Assembly: GCA_019426215.1 (NCBI GenBank)
Contig: CM033408.1
Span: forward strand, 7,195,077 to 7,259,076
Length of the DNA stretch: 64,000 bases
Reading direction: 5' to 3'
Source of the DNA: Buddleja alternifolia
Lineage: Eukaryota; Streptophyta; Magnoliopsida; Lamiales; Scrophulariaceae
Made by a program: the position numbers and the translations under genes. Position 1 is the first letter of the stretch. Each line of letters opens with the position of its first letter. Below, piece by piece: positions 57,001-64,000 of the stretch. Under the pieces are notes generated by a model that was given only the letters and a program-made list of their open reading frames with translations, ran no database searches and was not told the DNA's origin.

Positions 57001-58165
57001 GGAAGCTCTTGGCCCCCTCTGGGTCATTGGTGTTAGAGAACTTTCTTCCCCAATCCAAATAATGGAAGAAGACTCTGCTCCTACTGCGGAAGTCGCTCAA
57101 AATCCTGAGGCTTCCTTCCCAGATTCTTCTAGCGTCCCAGTAGTCGAGCCCCCAGTTTTTGCAGATCCAACCATGGATCAAGCGATTGAAGAAGTGCACT
57201 CTGAAATTGCACACACGCCTATCGAGCCCTTTATCAGAGATAAATCCAAAGGCAAGGCCGCAGTTTCTAGTTCTTACGGACTTCTCCCGTCCCCAGAGCG
57301 TTCTTCTTCCGATTCGGATTCTGAAAGTGATTCAGACGCTAGAGACTTCAGACAGGCAGTCCGGAACTCGCTCCACAACATTGAAGGTTCCTGTTCCAAG
57401 ATCTTTGAAACTGCTGATAGACATATGCGAATAGTGTCTGATACACGAAGCCAAGACATTGCCAACGCTTCAAATAAAAGCACCATTCCTATCATGAATA
57501 GCATGTCCCCTCTTATCGCTGAGCTCTCCTCTGACTTCAATCGACACCTAGCTCAGAGTGCTTCGGCTGATGCTGAAAGACACGCTTCATCCGATGTTGT
57601 TGCTCAGAGTGTCGCCCAGCAAATTGCTCTTCTAGTCGAAGAAGTTAGACTTTTGCGCCGAGATGTCGCTGCTCCAAAGAACTCTCTTGATGATGCCAAG
57701 AAGGGGGAAAATACAGAAAAGCATCAAGCGTCCAAATCGATGTCAAAGACTGATAATAAAAATTGGCGATCAATGATGGAAGAACTAGTAAGCATCAAGA
57801 AAATGTTAACTAAAAAGAGAAAGCCAAGATATTATCTAGGAAGATATCCCCTTCCGGAATTGGACGTTGACTTCTTAGAAGGTATGGGATTTCAACCTTT
57901 TGCCGGACCGCTGAGACGACCTATCAATTGGAGACCGTCAAAAGATCCAAGAAAAGATATCTATCATGATCTGATTCGTGAACTTGGAATTTCTCCAAGA
58001 GAGTGGACGGAAAGGTTGCTAGAACTTAATGAAAGCGCCAGACTTCGTAGGCATGATTACGATGAAGTTCAACATACGACAATGATTGACATTGATCGTC
58101 TCCTGATGGACTTAGCGCTAGAAGTTCTCCAAGGCGAAGAAAGAGCAAAGCGACAGAAAAAGTGA
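54034..58165 (+). pseudogene. Sirevirus third gene (aORF), about 1,370 codons, one frameshift
   Basis: Function unknown. ATG at 54034 in good context (GCAATGGC). Residues 1-270 resemble the putative plant transposon protein domain (PF20167-like; NWSLYVFNRF, PYEIVLSRILCACGY). Residues about 285-350 are low-complexity: a Ser run, acidic runs, and Lys-rich clusters (KRPKRK, KKKKPDPKKKQK) that could be nuclear-localisation signals. A Pro/Glu/Ala-rich stretch runs to about 530, followed by a conserved domain (FFPRGY, RLEYIRRPAF, EESFYPLRQN). A small deletion near 56585 gives TAA at 56593. The frame is then open to 58165, including a coiled-coil-like QQIALLVEEVRLLRRDV and basic KKMLTKKRKPRYY. Copy 2 shows the original continuity. 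There is no signal peptide or membrane segment, so envelope is unsupported. Confidence 0.8.
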
Positions 58166-58413
58166 ATGAATCTTTTATTTATTTTTTTGTTTTTTGTTGT
58201 ACTCGCTTTTCTTTTTTGTTTTCAGTATAAATCATGTATGCTTATTCTTTCAATATATGAATGATTTATCGCTGAAACATCTTGTTGAAGCTAATCTAAC
58301 TTTAGCTAACCTTACTAACTTTTTGAACGCTAACTTATATTCATTTGGGCTTTTCTCTTTAGTAACTAGAGTTACAAAAGTTAAAGTCTTGACATCATCA
58401 AAAAAGGGGAAAT
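58166..58413 (+). promoter_or_regulatory. Sirevirus copy 3 3' UTR and polypurine tract
   Basis: Non-coding T-rich stretch from the aORF stop to the 3' LTR. CAAAAAAGGGGAAAT just before TGTTAGG at 58414 is the polypurine tract that primes plus-strand DNA synthesis. Copy 2 has AAAAAGGGAGAAAT at the same place (minus strand, 26732-26745). Confidence 0.85.
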
Positions 58414-59926
58414 TGTTAGGAAATTTCATGTTAGATGTTTTGATGATGACAAGATAGGATTCATTGTTAGACCCCAAATAAAATGTAAGTTTATGTTTTC
58501 TTTAGATCATTGTTTAAGCGTTTGAAAGTTTGTAATTTTGTTTAGGCTTGTAATTTTTCTCTTTGTAGATTTTAGACTAAGTCTTAGTAACTGAATCGCT
58601 AGTAGAATTCTAGGTGAGTCTATTAGAGAAGAAGTTGAAGACCAGCGTCTGAAGTCAACCAGAGATGAAGATTTGTCTCTTAGCGTCCGTCAAACGCTAA
58701 AGGAACCTATTTCAGGATACATGGATCAAGCGCTCAAATTGTTTCAAGCGATGGATGTAAGATTCACCTGAAATAAATCCTCAAGTCATGAAGGACTTAA
58801 ATGCAATCATTCAACGAACATTTATTTCCAACGGGAAATAAATTCAAATGCATTAAATGCCTGATAAGTGCATTAAATGTGATAAGCTACTATGACTTGT
58901 GGACAAGCCACCTTTTGACCAGACTGTCAGAAGTTTAAGAGTTTTAGCTGCTCCCGTCCAATCGGATTCAGCGAATTTTCAGAAATGTCAGACTTTAGGT
59001 ATGATCACGCGCCACGTGAAAGGCACGCTTCTACATGTGTCCAACGGACAGATCCCAAGAAATTGCCTATAATTACCTTGCTCCAGAAAAAACCCAAAAA
59101 ATAATAACAACAAGAATATACGAGAAATTATTGCCAAAAAAATCTTACGTACATTCTTTCTGGAAAAAGCTTAGAAACCCCATAGCCAAAACCTCTCAAG
59201 CTTTCTATCTACATTCCAGACAGTCACAAATATCTCAAATATCTTCCAAAGAAGAAATTCAAACTCCAACTGAGATATTCCAAGTTGTTTGATCTTCTCT
59301 AAAACAAACAAACCCCAGTGACAAACCTCAACCTTTCATCTGAGTGAGAAAAGTTGTTGAAACCTTTCAGGCAGTATTTCTGAGTGAGAGAAGCTTGAAG
59401 AAGACGATCTTCATTGGTGCTGAAGTCTGTGTGATCAAGGAGCCCAAGATCTTTTTCATCCATTACTATTTTGTAGAAGTTTCTGTGTGATTCTTTGATA
59501 ATCATCATAGTAAATTCCTCCAAGTGAAATAGGAGAAGAAGGACGTAGTTGGGATTACATCACCCAGTGAACCTTACAAATTATTGTGTCATTTATATTT
59601 TATTGTCTCATATTCATCACATTATACTATTCTGAAAAAAGACAAATAAAATCGCAAAGCGATTAAACTATCTAAAAGAACGCTAAAAATCATTTCCGCT
59701 GTGCTAACCCTGATTAAGCGATCTAAGCGTTGCCCTACTTTGGTAAACTGCTGAAATCACTAAGTCTAAGTTAACTACTCTGAAGCGTCTGACCCAAGCG
59801 CTCAGCTTTCCAAGTGTTCAAATTTCTAAAGTGATACGAAAATTTTTGTGAAGTCAAAAGACTTCAGGGTCTATTCAACCCCCCCCCCCCCTTCTAGACC
59901 CTTTCGTATGCCACTTGGGACCACCA
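58414..59926 (+). repeat. 3' LTR of Sirevirus copy 3
   Basis: 1513 bp, partner of 43744-45252. The C run near 59878-59891 is longer than in the 5' LTR. Ends GGGACCACCA. Confidence 0.93.
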
Positions 59927-60377
59927 AGTATCTAACTACAGCGTGTGAGGCTGAGCAATTGATCTTAATGAATTCAGGGCCCTAAATTGGTAGTGGTGGG
60001 TTTGACTATGGTAAATACTTGATGAATTCACCTATGTGAGTGTAGAGTTGAGGCCACATCTCATGAGAATAGGCACATTTTCTAGAGCTATCATGAAATT
60101 GGGTGTAGCGCAAGGTCGTCAACATGTCAAATTGAGAGAGTAGCCTTGCTTAGAGAATAAGATGTGAGAAATTTGATTATTGGATCACAACATGGGGTCA
60201 AGTTCATAGAAATTCTATATTTTTCCAAGTCCCAGTGGGTCACATCTTATCACCCTATACATTGATTCATAGCTTAAAAGGCACCAATGTTTATGCATTG
60301 CGTTCTCTTATATTTCTTTCTCAAATCTATACATTTATCTTCTTTGTCGAGTTTGTCTTTGAAATATGTGGGGGATT
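59927..60377 (+). other. Older Copia 3' UTR, right part, up to a polypurine-like tract
   Basis: Continues the 3' UTR begun at 43612 (CTACAGCGTGTGAGGCTGAG, the TGAGGCCACATCTCATGAGA block typical of this Copia group). ATATGTGGGGGATT at 60364-60377 looks like its polypurine tract, with an LTR starting TGTTTTATTATT at about 60378. Coding was seen only left of the Sirevirus. Confidence 0.65.
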
Positions 60378-60617
60378 TGTTTTATTATTAAATTATATAT
60401 TTAAGACAAGGAAATCACTTTGATATATTGAGATTATCAAATCACGTTAATTTTAATTTCCATAAATTGTTATTCCACGTGTATTTCATTCTTTCATTTG
60501 ACCAAGCAAATTGATTGACGATTTTTTTTTTTTTTATAATTGATTGAAGATTGAATATCCCTTTATTATGATACAAATCAAAGAGCCGTTGGTGATTTTG
60601 ATAGGCTTCAATATATT
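60378..60617 (+). mobile_element. Possible start of the older Copia 3' LTR
   Basis: AT-rich sequence following the polypurine-like tract. It is interrupted by the Mutator-like element at 60618. I cannot find the LTR end or a partner, so this call rests on position only. Confidence 0.3.
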
Positions 60618-60945
60618 GGCAAAAATAACTTTTTGGTACTTTATCTTGGCGTGTTCGCGATTTTGGTACTTTAATGAGGCGAGGGGGTGGCAATTTTGGT
60701 ACAATAATGATACAAACATTGGCAATTTTGGTACAATAATGATACAAACATTGGCAATTTGAGTACAATTTGTCGGAAATTGCTGACATGGCGCCAAATA
60801 ATACCGAAAATTCCTGACGTGGCTACCGGAAAATGTCAAAATTGGGGATTTTTCAAAATTGGAGGAAAAATTGATGATGTAGCGCCAAGTGTATAATGGG
60901 TTGGTGACATGGCGGCCAAATGAAATAATATTGAAATCTTTTTCT

Positions 60946-61018
60946 ATCGATGGGCTTTGAACCCATGACCTTGGGGATAAGAACTTGCACTCCCACAACT
61001 CCACCACAATACACATGT
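60946..61018 (-). repeat. tRNA-like segment in left arm
   Basis: On the minus strand GGTTCAAAGCC (perfect B box consensus) follows a TGGTGGAGTTG A-box-like stretch. It is the inverted counterpart of the segment at 61725-61795, so the two point outward toward opposite ends. Confidence 0.45.
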
Positions 61019-61724
61019 TGATTTATTTAGCTTCTGTTTAGTTACTTATAAGCATTTTTATTTCTGACATACAAATATATGAATAAACTAATTATAATTA
61101 TTCACATAGATTATATTTAATATAATTGCATACTTTATTATAAATCATAGATGAACTAATTATATATTTGACATATATATATATATTGAATATTAATATC
61201 ATATATTTATTTTTTTACCATAAATTCCGTAATTAGATTAATTATAATCTATGTGAATAATTATGTAATTATATATTTGACATATATAATTAAAATTTTC
61301 ATGGAAAAAATATTTTAATTATATGATAACTTATTAACTAAAATATACAATTTATATTGAAAAATATATGATAAATTATTGATAAAAATATATTTATGGA
61401 AAACAAATTTTGGGAAAAATATATATAACTGAAAAGATAATTTAGACAAATTATATATTAGAATATTCAATTATATGGTAATTTATCAACTAAAGTATGT
61501 TATTATTAATAATTAATGTAAATGTATTATTATTAATAATTAACATAAATAATTTTTTTTGAAACTCATTAAATACTTAAATATTTTTTTTTAAAATCTT
61601 TATAAGTCTTTCTAATATAGATATATTTTATTAAAATATTTTTAACGAACGTTTTTAAGCTAAAAAGAAAATTACTTTAGAGAAGAATATCAATTAAATG
61701 AAAGTAAATAAATAGACAAGGTGG

Positions 61725-61795
61725 CATGTGGTGTAGTGGTGGGAGTGCTAAATTTTAGCTCAAAGGTCATGAGTTCAAATCTCTTTTGAAGCAAA
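61725..61795 (+). repeat. tRNA-like (Pol III A and B box) segment in right arm
   Basis: TGGTGTAGTGG (61729-61739, one mismatch to the A box) and AGTTCAAATCT (61772-61782, two mismatches to the B box) with about 33 bases between them. No clover-leaf I could complete, so this is a tRNA-derived relic rather than a tRNA gene. Confidence 0.45.
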
Positions 61796-61908
61796 ATTTT
61801 TACACTTTGTCCAATTAGTTGCTTTGTCACTAATTTATTATCTAGTTGGATGCCACATCATCAATTTTCCCTCCAAATCAGAAAAATCCCCAAATTTTGA
61901 GGAAAATT

Positions 61909-62025
61909 CTATGCCACACCGGTACCAATGGTCCCGGTGTGGCATACACCATTGGGTATTTACTAAAATACCCCCGATCCAATGGTGTATGCCACACCGG
62001 GACCATTGGTACTGGTGTGGCATAG
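61909..62025. repeat. Near-perfect 117-bp hairpin in the right arm
   Basis: Arms 61909-61955 and 61979-62025 are complementary with a single mismatch. Each arm begins or ends with CTATGCCACACC / GGTGTGGCATAG and contains CCAATGGTCCCGGTGTGGCA or its inverse. GGGTATT and AATACCC extend the stem toward a TACTAA loop. The left arm of the host element lacks it, so it is probably a small nested foldback insertion. Confidence 0.85.
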
Positions 62026-62213
62026 AATGGTCCAAATTTTGATGTCACATGCCTAGCATGTGACAATTTCCGGTCAATTTTCAATTTTCTGGCCAAATTT
62101 GTACTCAAATTGATAATTTTTGTATCATTACTGTATTTAAATTGCCACCCCCCATATTAAAGTATCAAAATTACGAACACGCCAAGATAAAGTACCAAAA
62201 AGTTATTTTTACC

Positions 62214-63109
62214 TCTATATTTAGCTTCACATGTTTAATTTTTCCTATAAAAGGTAGTGGAACTAAAGTATTTACATCACAGCAAAAATCAAAAGCTTCT
62301 CTGCCACCTAAAAATCTTTAAAGCATCCCTCAACTTTCTCATGCAAAATTTCATAATCCCTCTCTTTCCCTGCTTCGTAGAAAGTCTCCTATAATTTGTG
62401 CTTAAATATTGTGATATAAACACTGTTTATTTAGCACCCGCATCATTCTTCTTTCTTACCCAAAGCAAGGGTACTCATTGATATTCCCACGTTATGACTG
62501 CACCTACTTTGGCAAGGGACTGTGGAATCCTGAGGGTAGACCGTTAGTGACCTACAGTGTCGAGTCATTTATTCTGAGGGGCAGGAATCTACCTTTAAGA
62601 ACAGTGTTTCACACGCCTCAGTCCAAACTCCAAAAAGTTTACTTTATCTATTTAATCGTCTTATTGTTTCTTGTCAATTTAATATTTCGAATTTATTATT
62701 ATTCTTATAACTTAATTGCTTATATTTGTGACAAGGTTTATTCCAACAGAATGTAATGTAGAAAAGTTGCACCATTTAGGTGTTTTGGGTTGGAAATGGT
62801 CTTAGCTTGATAATAACTTGTTTGACATGTCTCATTTGTCTGCGGCAGTAATGATAGTCGAAATGTCCTTCAACACTAACTCCCTTGTGATAGTAGATCT
62901 GACTGTAGGAAGTAGTGAATAAGTTTAAACCTGCGCATTATTTTGGGATCGAGAGGATTAGAATGCCGCGGTGATAGAAATGGGTAAAATGGGATACACC
63001 TTGACGGGGAAGTCTAATGGTAATCCAAGGAGAATATCTAATGTGCTACAGTGATAGCCGCTTTTTCTTTTTCTTATGAAAAAAAAATAAATCAAATTAA
63101 CTGTAATAT
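62214..63109. other. Unassigned sequence with a TATA-like box
   Basis: About 900 bases with more even composition than its surroundings. CCTATAAAAGG at 62248-62257 is a good TATA box, and AAGCAAGGGTACTC to CACACGCCTCAG (62464-62616) is GC-richer. A frame open from 62435 to 62756 has no ATG near its start and no recognised domain. A non-coding transcript or a fragment of an unknown repeat is possible. I cannot assign it. Confidence 0.3.
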
Positions 63110-63517
63110 CACTACAAAAAAATAAGATATTAGTGACAAAATTTCAAGTGACAATATCAAAATTGTCACTAATTTTAAAATTTTATTGACAAATTTTTTT
63201 GTTTTGTTACAAGAATGAGTTTTACATGCTTAATAGTGACAATATTTGGATAAAAACTGTCACTCTTGATAATTAGTGATAAGAAAAATATTGTCACTAT
63301 TGACAATAGTGACATATGTATAGTGACAACTCAGTGACAACAATTATAATTGTCACTCTATTTTTGTTGTCACTATAGATGTGTCACTAATTGTTAATGA
63401 CGACAATTTTAAAAAAACTCTTATGACTAAAAATCTTTATTGTGACAATGTAAAAATTATAGTCACTAATTATAGCACTTCAAATTTTGTCTCTAACATT
63501 GTTTTTTGTTGGCAGTG
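63110..63517. mobile_element. CACTA-type MITE, 408 bp, target duplication TAT
   Basis: Begins CACTACAAAAAAATAAG and its inverse end begins CACTGCCAACAAAAAAC. TAT at 63107-63109 and 63518-63520 is the 3-bp duplication. The interior is full of GTGACAAT and ATTGTCAC in both orientations, the subterminal repeat of this family. Non-coding. Confidence 0.85.
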
Positions 63518-63561
63518 TATTTGCGTACAAATTACAAGGGGTGAAAATAGATGACAATAAT

Positions 63562-63567
63562 TTTATT
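63562..63567 (-). terminator. Poly(A) signal of the beta-glucosidase gene
   Basis: AATAAA on the minus strand, about 46 bases after the stop codon and before the CACTA MITE, in the expected place for a plant near-upstream element. Confidence 0.55.
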
Positions 63568-63612
63568 ATATTATCAATCCTTAACTATAGGACGAGTGAT
63601 GGAGTCATGTTT

Positions 63613-63781
63613 TTACGTGAGGAGGGAATTCTTGAACCAAATAGTTGAACGTTTTGGAATTCTTTTGAGCCCATTCTTGTAATCCACATAGCATAATCCG
63701 AATCGAATAGTGTAACCTGAAGTCCATTCAAAGTCGTCCAGAAATGACCATGTGAATAAACCCTTTACATTCACACCTTGC
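63613..63781 (-). CDS. Beta-glucosidase (glycoside hydrolase family 1), last coding exon, partial gene
   Basis: GH1 enzymes remove glucose from glucosides. In plants they act in defence, hormone release and cell-wall turnover, often in the vacuole, apoplast or ER. Fifty-five codons plus stop are read on the minus strand from a splice acceptor (GTTGTCAG/GCAAGG) at 63781 to TAA at 63613-63615. They encode the GH1 C-terminus: [35 protein letters not shown] and [10 protein letters not shown]. The W-S..D.FEW segment lines the aglycone/glucose pocket (the FEW Glu and Trp contact the glucose in the family). No break is seen, so the gene may be active. Earlier exons, including both catalytic glutamates, lie beyond the right edge. 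Substrate and subfamily cannot be told from this exon. Confidence 0.93.
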
Positions 63782-64000
63782 CTGACAACATAAATATCAT
63801 ATCAATGAGTACACTTATAATCTTATTATGATGTTGAATCATTTAAACGAGGAGGGAAATTTTTTAGCAGTTAATTTTGGAAACTATATATCACTTGTGG
63901 AAGTTGTAATATAATGTGCTTTAGTTTTTTCGTTTTTTTTCTAATTCAAGAGGAAGGGATACCCTACATATCTAGCCCGACAAATTCGGGTTGATAATTA
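63782..64000 (-). other. Intron of the beta-glucosidase gene (partial)
   Basis: On the minus strand it ends in a T-rich tract and GTTGTCAG. No frame resembling the preceding GH1 exon is found up to the window edge, so the intron is at least about 219 bases. Nothing else recognised. Confidence 0.65.

Larger units (their letters stand above)
43744..59926 (+). mobile_element. Sirevirus-like Copia copy 3, 16.2 kb, with a third gene and nested insertions
   Basis: LTRs at 43744-45252 and 58414-59926 (about 1.5 kb, TGTTAGGAAATTTC start) differ at roughly 19 positions by eye. Order: primer site TGGTATCAGAGCGG, gag, protease-integrase-RT-RNase H, then a large additional gene before the polypurine tract AAAAAAGGGGAAAT. 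A UBN2 gag with CCHC knuckle, pol, and an extra gene downstream is the Sirevirus (Maximus/SIRE) plan. Without the nested solo LTR it is about 13.8 kb, long for Copia. A clear 5-bp target duplication is not seen (TGTAG left, AGTAT right). The flanks rejoin as one older Copia tail. Confidence 0.93.
60618..62213. mobile_element. Mutator-like foldback element with long inverted arms, about 1.6 kb
   Basis: The left end GGCAAAAATAACTTTTTGG and the inverse of the right end (GGTAAAAATAACTTTTTGG) match, and similarity continues for several hundred bases on each side (left arm to about 61030, right arm from about 61715). The best flanking duplication is TCAATATAT (60608-60616) against TCTATATTT (62214-62222), 7 of 9, consistent with the 9-bp duplication of Mutator-like elements. 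The AT-rich centre (61030-61715) has a further inverted repeat (61085-61112 against 61245-61268). Each arm contains a tRNA-like segment. No transposase frame, so non-autonomous. Confidence 0.7.

Noticed and set aside
54034..58165. Calling the third gene an envelope protein
   Set aside because: No signal peptide, transmembrane segment or cleavage site is visible. The N-terminus resembles a plant transposon-protein domain and the middle is charged low-complexity.
61725..61795. A functional tRNA gene
   Set aside because: A and B box matches are imperfect and I could not build acceptor and anticodon stems.
62500..62530. A miR399 target-mimic (IPS1/At4-like) site at CTACTTTGGCAAGGG
   Set aside because: Only the CTTTGGCA seed matches. 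The rest of the conserved mimic motif is absent.
62478..62756. A 92-codon protein gene
   Set aside because: The frame has no ATG at its start, the C-terminal half is a hydrophobic AT-rich translation, and no family is recognised.
63786..64000. A further upstream exon of the beta-glucosidase
   Set aside because: No frame on the minus strand resembles the GH1 segment that should precede GVNVKG, so the window ends inside the intron.

Overview
This window looks like a transposon-rich chromosome segment of a flowering plant, probably a eudicot. Almost every recognisable coding stretch belongs to a plant retrotransposon family (L1-type LINE, Ty1/Copia including Sirevirus-like elements, Ty3/Gypsy). 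Around them are CACTA, hAT, PIF/Harbinger-like and Mutator-like non-autonomous DNA elements. The only host gene I can support is the last coding exon of a family-1 beta-glucosidase on the minus strand at the right edge (63613-63781), with its poly(A) signal and upstream intron.

Layout. (1) 116-7270: a decayed minus-strand LINE (ORF1, then endonuclease, RT, zf-RVT and RNase H), split inside its RNase H domain by a 1.36-kb CACTA element (644-2002). (2) 7337-13377: a heavily mutated plus-strand Sirevirus-like Copia (copy 1: LTR, gag, part of pol), cut in pol by Gypsy DNA. (3) 13378-24822: minus-strand, non-autonomous Gypsy DNA with three LTRs that share internal regions (LTR-internal-LTR-internal-LTR), only a gag pseudogene, and a solo Copia LTR nested at 17508-19151. 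(4) 24823-31095: minus-strand copy 2 of the Sirevirus family (3' LTR with a nested MITE, plus a large third gene that appears to contain introns), then an oppositely oriented leader of the same third gene. (5) 31096-36467: a 5.4-kb Copia with 157-bp LTRs and target duplication GGCTA. (6) 36473-42769: an old Gypsy LTR split by a 4.9-kb Copia (37382-42284, target duplication ATTTT). (7) 43195-60377: the 3' tail of an older Copia, split by a 16.2-kb Sirevirus-like element (copy 3, 43744-59926). The pol gene of copy 3 is split by a Gypsy solo LTR (50694-53063), and that LTR is split by a hAT MITE (51227-52002), so the nest is four levels deep. (8) 60618-62213: a Mutator-like foldback element whose arms carry tRNA-like sequence and a near-perfect hairpin. 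(9) 62214-64000: unassigned sequence, a 408-bp CACTA MITE, and the beta-glucosidase exon.

How the parts relate. The Sirevirus family occurs three times, so its copies can be compared directly. The third gene (aORF) downstream of pol has short GT-AG introns in copy 2, and one of them is exactly absent in copy 3. Both copies also keep a G-box/TATA module before its ATG. LTR comparisons by eye give about 1.3% divergence for copy 3, 2.5% for the 31-kb Copia and 3.5% for the 37-kb Copia, so these insertions are recent and the LINE, copy 1 and Copia tail are older. No element here appears fully coding-intact: each has at least one stop, frameshift or deletion in a required gene.
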